Below, piece by piece: positions 53,095 through 59,921 of a DNA stretch of 64,000 bases. How positions within the stretch are numbered: position 1 is the stretch's first letter; the number at the start of each line of letters is the position of its first letter. Location: the NCBI RefSeq assembly GCF_001266615.1, contig NZ_LGHZ01000021.1, forward strand, positions 62,001 to 126,000. The letters are read 5' to 3'. The stretch comes from Kluyvera genomosp. 1 (lineage in GTDB: Bacteria; Pseudomonadota; Gammaproteobacteria; Enterobacterales; Enterobacteriaceae). The notes under the pieces were generated by a model. It did no database searches. It had not been told where the DNA came from and worked only from the letters and a program-made list of their open reading frames with translations. The translations under genes were made by a program, and so were the position numbers.

Positions 53095-54458
53095 CAGTAC
53101 AACTGACAGCTGTAGAAACCGTATCTGATGCCCTGTTTACTTGCTCTTATCAGTGGGCACATGGCAAACAGTACAGTCGTAGTGATTTGGATAAAGCCCT
53201 CCACCAGCATAAGGATCCGACTACCCGATACGGGAAGCTGGTGGCACGTCTCAATCAGATAGCTGCAATGCCATACGAGGCGCTTTGTGATGCCGGGTAT
53301 CTTGATACCGACCGCAAGAAAATGGTTGTCTCTCGCCGTGCCGTTCTGGTGGAAGAGATTGGCGAAGCTGAGATGAATGCATGGTTGTCTGATGTTCAAC
53401 GGATTCACCGTGTCTTTCCTGATTCCAGTGCAAAGTTCAGAACAAAACTACCGCTCTCCCGGGGTTCTGACGGCTTTGATGTTCGTCAGGACTATATCCT
53501 TAAACACTTTTTGCCAGCGCAGTCACTATGCAGTATTTACGGCCCCAGCGGTTCGTATAAGAGCTTTCTCGCGGTTTCGTGGGCCTGTCATATCGCCGCT
53601 GGTTTGTCATGGGCAGGGAAGAAGGTATCTCCCGGTGCTGTGCTGTATGTGGTCGGTGAAGGCGGTGTTGGTGTTCCCCGGCGCGTACGGGCATGGGAAC
53701 AGGTGCACGGTAAACAGGCCGACAATCTTTGGCTAGTTAATCGCCCAGTATTTCCAGTACGTGAGAGTGAGGTTGCTGAAGTGCTCCTGGCTGCCAGGCA
53801 AATTGAATCTGAAAGCGGGGTTCCAGTCCGCATGGTGGTGATCGATACGCTTGCCCGTTGCTTTGGTGGCAACGATGAGAACGATGCTCGTGATATGGGG
53901 GCGTTTATCGAGGGCTGTGATGTTATCAAACAGAAAACAGGTGCAACGGTGCTGGTAGTCCACCACTCAGGAAAGGATGAGGCGAAAGGTGCTCGCGGCT
54001 CCAGTTCTTTCCGTGCTGCGCTTGATACCGAGTTTAACGTTAAGCGTGAAGGGGATGGAAAGGCGCTTATTCTGACCTGCACCAAGATGAAGGATGCAGA
54101 AGAACCTGATCGTAAAGCATACGACCTGAAAACGGCGGAGCTTTACACCGATGAGGATGGTGAGTTGGTTTGCTCTCTGGTGGTACATGATGAGCCAAGG
54201 GCGGCAAAAGAGGTTGAACCAGAGCTGTCCAATGTGTCACGCCTTAGCGATAACCACCAAGCGTTATGGCAGGCAGTACGCAGTCGAACCGCCAGAGGGG
54301 AGTCATGCACAAGATCTGTTATACGTGACGATTTGAAAGCGATTGGTATCGACACTAAGCACTTTAGCCGCTGGGTTCAAAAGTTGGTAGATGATGGATT
54401 GATTATTCAGAACGATGATGTATTAACTGTACAGTCATTACGGGAAGTGGTCGTGTAA
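53091..54458 (+). CDS. RepA-like AAA (RecA-fold) replication helicase
   Basis: 455 residues. The AAA_25/RSF1010 RepA-like core has Walker A YGPSGSYKSF (about residue 147), Walker B VRMVVIDTLARCFGG, and ATVLVVHHSGKDEAKGARGS with the sensor His pair. The N-terminal 120 residues resemble primase-helicase linkers. The C-terminus carries a winged helix. It is the satellite's likely replication protein; iteron-like repeats begin at its stop codon. Confidence 0.85.
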   Translation: MTVQLTAVETVSDALFTCSYQWAHGKQYSRSDLDKALHQHKDPTTRYGKLVARLNQIAAMPYEALCDAGYLDTDRKKMVVSRRAVLVEEIGEAEMNAWLSDVQRIHRVFPDSSAKFRTKLPLSRGSDGFDVRQDYILKHFLPAQSLCSIYGPSGSYKSFLAVSWACHIAAGLSWAGKKVSPGAVLYVVGEGGVGVPRRVRAWEQVHGKQADNLWLVNRPVFPVRESEVAEVLLAARQIESESGVPVRMVVIDTLARCFGGNDENDARDMGAFIEGCDVIKQKTGATVLVVHHSGKDEAKGARGSSSFRAALDTEFNVKREGDGKALILTCTKMKDAEEPDRKAYDLKTAELYTDEDGELVCSLVVHDEPRAAKEVEPELSNVSRLSDNHQALWQAVRSRTARGESCTRSVIRDDLKAIGIDTKHFSRWVQKLVDDGLIIQNDDVLTVQSLREVVV

Positions 54459-54640
54459 GTGGGTAGCAGGTGGGGAAGGTTGGGGAAGTGACTCTGTTTT
54501 CCCCACTTTGCACCTATATACACAGCCTAAGTGGGTAAAATTGGTGGAAGCCTTGCCATTACTGGTTTGGCGTGGCGTTAGTAAAAATGCTTGTGGGTAG
54601 TAAGTGGGAACTCAACCAAGTGGGGAAAATGTGGGGAATA
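54456..54640 (+). repeat. GTGGGGAA iteron-like repeats, candidate satellite origin
   Basis: Units of the form (C/T)AAGTGGGNAA or GTGGGGAA recur about seven times: 54456, 54470, 54480, inverted at 54497-54510, 54528, 54602, 54617 and 54629. They lie in a 180-bp non-coding stretch right after the helicase gene, a common place for a replication origin. Confidence 0.6.
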
Positions 54641-54999
54641 TGAAGGAAGAACCAACTCGTAATGTAGTGGATGAAGCATTTGTACGATTTTTCGATACGT
54701 TTCATACTGTGGCTGAAAAATCTTCCGGTACTTTAGCAATAGGCATTATCCAGTTTTTGGTCATGGCTACTTCTGTAATAAAAAGAGCTCAAGCTAATGG
54801 ATTAATGTATTGGGGACTAACATTTTTTGCGGTTGTTTCTACTGTTGGTTTCTTTGTGAGTTTTTTTTCTATAATTAATGTGATTTTAAAACAAAATGAA
54901 TGCGAGAAATGGATTAAGTATTTGATGATACTACTGTATGCACCTGTTTATGTAGGGGTGATGCTTTCTGCCATTTCAACATATTATTCATTGAATTGA
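54640..54999 (+). CDS. Small membrane protein of the satellite (119 aa)
   Basis: Three hydrophobic segments (SSGTLAIGIIQFLVMATSVI, LMYWGLTFFAVVSTVGFFVS, LMILLYAPVYVGVMLSAIST) and a polar N-terminus. The ATG at 54640 is preceded by GTGGGGA, which is also the last repeat unit. Low GC. Function unknown. Confidence 0.65.
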   Translation: MKEEPTRNVVDEAFVRFFDTFHTVAEKSSGTLAIGIIQFLVMATSVIKRAQANGLMYWGLTFFAVVSTVGFFVSFFSIINVILKQNECEKWIKYLMILLYAPVYVGVMLSAISTYYSLN

Positions 55000-55116
55000 T
55001 GATGTTTTTTGAGCCAGCTAATAGAAATTAAAATCGCTTGAGGCAGTAGAAAATCGATGAACCAGATACAGGAAGAGCACTAAAACGAAGGTAATGACAT
55101 GGATGAATATTCTACG

Positions 55117-55137
55117 CCGGGGAAACCCGGTTTTTTT
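55117..55137 (+). terminator. Terminator before the capsid module
   Basis: CCGGG-GAAA-CCCGG followed by seven T residues. The remaining 55000-55243 sequence shows no gene. Confidence 0.85.
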
Positions 55138-55243
55138 ATGTCTAAATCTGATTAATCTATTTTTCTGATAGAAAATTGTTTACTTACCACTTTTATCGAT
55201 CAATTATTCGACTTGTACCAATAACCACGATAAGGGCAAGAGA

Positions 55244-55435
55244 ATGGATAACGACAACGATAGCCTCAACCTGGGTGAACCGAAGGGCTGTTCAGTGCAC
55301 ATTGATGCCGCCACTAACCAGCGGCTTAAGCAGTACCGTATTCGCTTCATCAAAGAAAACCCGGGCAAGCCAGTGCCGGGGATCGCGCAAATTATTCGCC
55401 ATGCCGTGAATCAGTGGCTGGATGGTGCCGAATGA
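55244..55435 (+). CDS. 63-aa RHH-like protein coupled to the satellite capsid gene
   Basis: CSVHIDAATNQRLKQYRIRF then PGIAQIIRHAVNQWLDGAE resembles a ribbon-helix-helix DNA-binding fold. Its TGA overlaps the capsid ATG (ATGA). It may control the capsid module. AGAGA precedes the start. Confidence 0.65.
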   Translation: MDNDNDSLNLGEPKGCSVHIDAATNQRLKQYRIRFIKENPGKPVPGIAQIIRHAVNQWLDGAE

Positions 55436-57345
55436 AAAGCTGGTACATCATCAAAGCGGCCGGCGATGCCGGCAGCGCCAATATCAGTATTTACGAGGAG
55501 ATTGGCGGCTGGGGTATCACTGCCCAGCAGTTCTCTGAGGATCTGAAAGCCCTGGGCGATATTTCCCATATCAGCCTTCACATCCACTCACCCGGCGGCG
55601 ACGTGTTCGACGGCATCGCTATCTACAACCTTCTGAATAAACACCCGGCAAAAGTCACAGTGCATATCGATGGTCTGGCCGCCTCTATGGCATCAGTCAT
55701 TGCGATGGCCGGTGACCGTATCGTTATGCCGGAAAACGCACTCATGATGATCCACAAGCCGTGGGGCATTTCAGGCGGCAATGCCAACGATATGCGCGAT
55801 TACGCCGAGCTGCTGGATAAGGTGGAAAGCGTTCTGATCCCGGCTTACGCCCGCAAAACGGGTAAATCAGCCGAAGTGCTGGGGGCCATGCTTGAGAGTG
55901 AGACCTGGATGGATGGCCGTGAATGTGTGGCTCAGGGCTTCGCTGACGAACTGTTACCGGCGGTCAGTGCAATGGCCTGTATTGAATCGAAACGAATTGA
56001 GGATTTTGAGCATATGCCAAAAGATATTAAAGGGATGATCACCAGCCCGAAAGGCTCCACCGGCAGCGCGGTACCGGAACAGAACCGCATCAACGGGATT
56101 AAAGACCTGTTTGCTATGTTTGGCGGTAAGCATGATTCACTGAAGATGCAGTGCCTGGAGGATGTGGACTGTACGCCGGAAAAAGCGAAAGACATGTTGC
56201 TGGCCTCACTGGGCAAAAATGCCACCCCGTCGAACAAAACCGCTGATGCACACATTTACGCAGGTAACGGCAACATCACCGGCGATGCTATCCGCCAGGG
56301 ACTTTATTCCCGTCTGGGTCACGAACGCGCCGAACGGGGAAACCCTTACGCCATGATGAGCCTGTTTGATATGGCTCAGGCTTCGCTGGTGGATCGCGGC
56401 ATCAGCGTTAGTGCTTTTGGCAACCGTTCGCAGATTGTGAATATGGCATTTACACACAGCAGTAGCGATTTCTCGCATATCCTGGCTGGTGGTGCTGAAA
56501 AGTCGGTGCTGACCGGCTGGCAGAACAGCGGTGAAACATTCCAGCAGTGGACTAAAACCGGCTCGCTCTCCAATTTCCATGAAGCCAAGCGCGTTGGGCT
56601 GAATGGCTTCTCTGAGCTGGATAAGGTGCCGGAAGGCGCTGAGTATAAATATGTCACAACCAGTGATAGTGGCGTACCTATCGCTCTGGCGACGTACGGT
56701 AATATCTTCTCCATTACCCGCCAGGCCGTCATCAATGACGATTTGAACCAGTTAACGACCATTCCCCAGGCAATGGGCCGCGCTGCGGCGCGTACCGTAG
56801 GTAATCTGGTCTACCTCAACCTGACAGCGAACAGTAAGTTCACCGATGGTAAAGCGCTGTTCCACGCCGACCATAAAAACCTCATCGCTAAAGGGATGGA
56901 TACCGATGGACTCAATGAAGCCCGTAAGGCTATGCGCCTGCAGGAGGATGCGAACGGCGACCCGATCAATGTCATCCCTGCCTATATCCTCGTTCCGGCG
57001 GCTCTGGAAGGGGCAGCCAATCGCGCGGTGCTCTCATCTTCCTCGCTGTTCCCGGTAGACCAGGACGGCACGCTGAACCAGAACCCCGGTATTATCAACG
57101 TGGTGAAGGATATGGCTCAGGTTGTGGTTGAGCCACGACTGGATAAGTCAGACAACAAGCAGTGGTATGTTGCGGCGGCACAGGGCACAGACACTATCGA
57201 GGTGGCTTATCTCGATGGGATGGATACGCCATATCTTGAGCAGCAGGAGGGCTTCACTGTTGATGGTATCGCCTGGAAGGTGCGCATCGATGCAGGTGTG
57301 GCCGCGCTGGACTACCGCGGGCTGGTCAAATCGAACGGGGCATAA
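55432..57345 (+). CDS. Satellite-encoded ClpP-like protease/major capsid fusion
   Basis: 637 residues, complete. The ClpP-like N-domain is intact: LHIHSPGGDVFDGIAIYNLL, catalytic Ser in DGLAASMASVIAMAG, His in LMMIHKPWG. The linker IEDFEHMPKDIKGMI and the capsid part (KDLFAMFGGKHDSLKMQCLE, ATYGNIFSITRQAVINDDLN, KALFHADHKNLIAKG, IDAGVAALDYRGLVKSNG) follow. It parallels the prophage gene it interrupts along the whole length but differs throughout, so it is not a recent copy. It carries the same 11-bp att sequence at 55744-55754. A satellite with its own capsid protein but no portal or TerL is unusual. Confidence 0.92.
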   Translation: MKSWYIIKAAGDAGSANISIYEEIGGWGITAQQFSEDLKALGDISHISLHIHSPGGDVFDGIAIYNLLNKHPAKVTVHIDGLAASMASVIAMAGDRIVMPENALMMIHKPWGISGGNANDMRDYAELLDKVESVLIPAYARKTGKSAEVLGAMLESETWMDGRECVAQGFADELLPAVSAMACIESKRIEDFEHMPKDIKGMITSPKGSTGSAVPEQNRINGIKDLFAMFGGKHDSLKMQCLEDVDCTPEKAKDMLLASLGKNATPSNKTADAHIYAGNGNITGDAIRQGLYSRLGHERAERGNPYAMMSLFDMAQASLVDRGISVSAFGNRSQIVNMAFTHSSSDFSHILAGGAEKSVLTGWQNSGETFQQWTKTGSLSNFHEAKRVGLNGFSELDKVPEGAEYKYVTTSDSGVPIALATYGNIFSITRQAVINDDLNQLTTIPQAMGRAAARTVGNLVYLNLTANSKFTDGKALFHADHKNLIAKGMDTDGLNEARKAMRLQEDANGDPINVIPAYILVPAALEGAANRAVLSSSSLFPVDQDGTLNQNPGIINVVKDMAQVVVEPRLDKSDNKQWYVAAAQGTDTIEVAYLDGMDTPYLEQQEGFTVDGIAWKVRIDAGVAALDYRGLVKSNGA

Positions 57346-57374
57346 GAGCAGAGGGCGGCCACGGCTGCCCATTT

Positions 57375-57466
57375 CTCGTGGGTCCTCCGGGCAGGGCGAC
57401 CTGCCACGGGGCGGCGGCATCGCGGGAAACGGCTCGTTTTTGAATTCTATTGTCATCATCATCATG
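57375..57466 (+). other. cos: Satellite cos site
   Basis: cosN GGGCGGCGGCATCGCGGG (57407-57424) aligns with the prophage cosN and lambda. GTGGGTCCTCC upstream, GAAACGGCT(A/C)GTTTTT and TCATCATCATCATGTGC downstream are shared with 44195-44285. The 12-nt cohesive end would differ from the prophage's (GGGCGGCGGCAT against GGGCGGCTGGCT). Confidence 0.82.
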
Positions 57467-57556
57467 TGCTAACTGTTTGATTTTAAATGCATGAAAATGG
57501 TGAAAAATAGAAAAGATGATGAATTGTATGTTTTTTGTTCGTCATCTTTGGGGGGA

Positions 57557-57748
57557 ATGATGAAGAAATTACGGTTAACGATTACCGAACTGGCTGGTGC
57601 GACGGGGATGCACCGGCAGACCGTATCAAAGCGTCTGCGGGATATCCCACCCGCGCCGGGCAGCAGCTGTAAGAGAAAACTATACGACCTGAAATCAGCC
57701 TTATCGGCAATCTATTCCACCGGGGGAAGCCAGAATGCAGAACACTGA
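57557..57748 (+). CDS. Truncated TerS: DNA-binding domain only (63 aa)
   Basis: LRLTITELAGATGMHRQTVS, KRLRDIPPAPGSSCKRKLYD aligns with the N-terminal winged helix of the prophage TerS (NINQLAGITGVHRQTVATRL, PAPGSNSKLKLY). It ends after 63 residues, without the oligomerisation and TerL-binding parts. It lies directly after cos, as terS does in the helper. GGGGGGAATG upstream. It could redirect or compete for cos recognition (inference). Confidence 0.78.
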   Translation: MMKKLRLTITELAGATGMHRQTVSKRLRDIPPAPGSSCKRKLYDLKSALSAIYSTGGSQNAEH

Positions 57749-58334
57749 AGTAATGACGACCATTAAGCTTAGCGGTTCTTTGGCTAAAACATTTGGTAGG
57801 GAACATCAACGCCTGATTACTACGACGCAGGAGGCTATTAGGGCTTTATGCGCAACTATCCCCGGATTCGAAAAGTACCTCAATACGAGTAAATCCCGCG
57901 GGCTGACCTTTAGTATATTTCGTGCAAAACAGAATATTGGGGAAGATGATCTGGCATTCCCAAACTGCGGTCGGGAAATTCGGATTGTACCTGTCATCAT
58001 CGGCAGTAAACGAGCTGGCTTACTGCAGACGATACTAGGCGCGGTCATCATCGCGGCTTCAGCTGTCGGGAGTTATTTCGCACCCGGTAACCCATTTTCA
58101 GCATTTGGATATAAGGCTGGTTCAGCAATGATGTTAGGTGGTGTCGTTCAGATGTTGTCACCGCAACCAGCCGGATTAGCAAGTAAACAGGATGCGGATA
58201 ACAAGGCTTCCTATGCTTTTGGTGGTGTAACGAACACAACCGCCCAGGGGAATCCCGTTCCGTTGTGTTACGGCAAGCGCCGCATCGGTGGAGCAATTAT
58301 TTCAGCAGGGATCTACGTAGAAGATAAAGCTTAG
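57735..58334 (+). CDS. Lambda gpI-like tail assembly protein in the satellite
   Basis: 199 residues. AIRALCATIPGFEKYLNTSK, REIRIVPVIIGSKRAGLLQT, the small-residue hydrophobic stretch AVIIAASAVGSYFAP, MMLGGVVQMLSPQP, and AQGNPVPLCYGKRRIGGAII correspond to gpI's conserved blocks in order. gpI acts in assembling the lambda tail tip. It overlaps the TerS-like gene by 14 nt. No other tail gene is present in the element. Confidence 0.85.
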   Translation: MQNTEVMTTIKLSGSLAKTFGREHQRLITTTQEAIRALCATIPGFEKYLNTSKSRGLTFSIFRAKQNIGEDDLAFPNCGREIRIVPVIIGSKRAGLLQTILGAVIIAASAVGSYFAPGNPFSAFGYKAGSAMMLGGVVQMLSPQPAGLASKQDADNKASYAFGGVTNTTAQGNPVPLCYGKRRIGGAIISAGIYVEDKA

Positions 58335-58367
58335 AAATACAGCTATTACCTGGGTGATATAGGAAGG

Positions 58368-58406
58368 GAAGGTGGCCGTTCAACACAATTGAACGGCTAC
58401 CTTCCT
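58368..58406. terminator. 17-bp hairpin between convergent satellite genes
   Basis: GGAAGGTGGCCGTTCAA / TTGAACGGCTACCTTCC (one G-T pair), CACAA loop. No clear T tract, but it is positioned between convergent stops. Confidence 0.6.
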
Positions 58407-58417
58407 AATAATTTATC

Positions 58418-59818
58418 TTATTTCTCTTTCTCTTTCTCTTTCTCTTTCTCTTTCTCTTTCTCTGGCATTACGCGATCTATGATTTCCTTATTGATTTTAG
58501 ATGTCGTGTTAATTAATTCATTTATTTTATCGACTTCCATTTGATGTGATTTTTTGTCTATAGAGTTCAGTGGTGAGCTTAATATTGATTTAAGGATGTT
58601 ATCCATAAATAACGATGACTTGTCAGTGTCATTTTTGTTTATTTCTTGCTTGAAAGACACAAGGGTTTCAGATAATAATTTCTTATGTGCGTAGTCCTCA
58701 CTGATATTGTTTTGCTTAACATATTGCATAGCACTAAATGCAAAAAAACCTATCAGTACAGGAATCATTGAGAACCGGGCAAAGAATAATAATAATAAGT
58801 GAGACTCTTGACCTGTAGGTGGATATGAGCTAGCTTCATTCATCATTAAGAGCATGTAAATTACGAATGCAATGCATACACCTGCTGCAATCATTGATGT
58901 AATGGCCCAGAATATTTTATTCTTATTTGCAGTTTTGTATGCGTCTCTAAAGTGCCTTGATAGCCTGTATGTGCCAGATAGTTTTAATGCGGAGTTTGCC
59001 TTTGAGTTCAGTTCCTTAGCATTTTCTATTTCAGCTGAGATGATTCCCTTAATTTGCTCAATTTCTGTTTTTTTATCAAGGAGGTTTTTGATTTCAGTTG
59101 CTGTACTTGCTGATTGTCTTGCTATTTCAGCTTGCATTAATTTGTTTGTTTTGACTATGTTGTTTAATGTTTCATCGGCAGTTCTTAGTTTTTCATTGGA
59201 AGTGTCTATGCCACTTAGTGCATCTCTGCTCCTGTTTAGGATATATTCTATTTCAGAACCTGATTTTTCAAGTTTCTGGCTCTCTGCATGTAAGTCTGTA
59301 ACAAGTCTTATTATTTTTTCATGAGCTATTGAATTTCTATCTGCGAGTTCTCTGATTTGACTTGCACTTATTTCGATCTCATTTTTTACTTCTGTTACCT
59401 TTGCTAGTTCATTAGCTGCTAGGTTTTTAAACATAGCAACATTTGAGGATTGATTTTGTGATCCTTGGATAAACTTTGATATTCTTGAATATTTTTTTAG
59501 ATCATCGTTAATGTTTGAAATGTTTGAGAATACTTCATTTGAGAAAATATCTAAAAGAATAGATGATGTGTAGTTATCTATAAGTTTCAGTAAGGAAATA
59601 ATATTTTCTTTTTCTTCTCGTGTAAAAAAATCGCCATAGGCGAAAGGGTTGAATTTATTTATTATCGAAACTTGTTCGCTAGTGTTCTCAAGAAAGTTAA
59701 TCCTTCTTTTTACTGTATTTACATATTTTTGATCAGGAATGCTTTTAAGCCCACTTATAATCTTCTCAATATTACCAAAAATAGATGCTGTAGTTGATGA
59801 AAATTCATTCAGATTCAT
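58418..59818 (-). CDS. Coiled-coil membrane protein with an (EK)n tail
   Basis: 466 residues, low GC, antisense at the element's right edge. A long helical/coiled-coil region (about 100-290: SASQIRELADRNSIAHEKII, SRDALSGIDTSNEKLRTADE) precedes two transmembrane helices (IFWAITSMIAAGVCIAFVIY, LLLLFFARFSMIPVLIGFFA) and a cytosolic tail ending in about seven Glu-Lys pairs. The tail is encoded by a hexanucleotide microsatellite at about 58420-58462. Edge position, composition and membrane-sensor build suggest an anti-phage cargo gene; no known system recognised. Confidence 0.7.
   Translation of the reverse strand: MNLNEFSSTTASIFGNIEKIISGLKSIPDQKYVNTVKRRINFLENTSEQVSIINKFNPFAYGDFFTREEKENIISLLKLIDNYTSSILLDIFSNEVFSNISNINDDLKKYSRISKFIQGSQNQSSNVAMFKNLAANELAKVTEVKNEIEISASQIRELADRNSIAHEKIIRLVTDLHAESQKLEKSGSEIEYILNRSRDALSGIDTSNEKLRTADETLNNIVKTNKLMQAEIARQSASTATEIKNLLDKKTEIEQIKGIISAEIENAKELNSKANSALKLSGTYRLSRHFRDAYKTANKNKIFWAITSMIAAGVCIAFVIYMLLMMNEASSYPPTGQESHLLLLFFARFSMIPVLIGFFAFSAMQYVKQNNISEDYAHKKLLSETLVSFKQEINKNDTDKSSLFMDNILKSILSSPLNSIDKKSHQMEVDKINELINTTSKINKEIIDRVMPEKEKEKEKEKEKEK
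58420..58462. repeat. (CTTTCT)n microsatellite in the coiled-coil gene
   Basis: About seven tandem hexamers, read on the minus strand as alternating Glu-Lys codons at the C-terminus. Length changes would stay in frame. Confidence 0.85.
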
Positions 59819-59837
59819 GCTTTACCCATTTTAAATT

Positions 59838-59860
59838 TGCGTATTGCGGTGTGTATTGCA
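59838..59860 (+). repeat. Right arm-type integrase sites of the satellite
   Basis: TGCGTATTGCG (59838) and TGTGTATTGCA (59850), again 12 bp apart, 71 bp before the core. They match the left pair in sequence, spacing and orientation. Confidence 0.68.
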
Positions 59861-59921
59861 AGAGGTTCGGAAGGTAAACATTTTGAGGAAAAAGCCTCTA
59901 ATAATCAAGGGGCTGTTTTCA

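Noticed and set aside
55432..57345. Satellite capsid gene as a recent duplicate of the prophage gene
   Set aside because: The two proteins differ throughout (for example at linker and mid-capsid positions) and have different lengths (637 against 671 aa), so they are separate lineages.
58872..59324. 150-codon plus-strand frame opposite the coiled-coil gene
   Set aside because: Hydrophobic shadow of an antisense coiled-coil/helical gene with no ribosome site.
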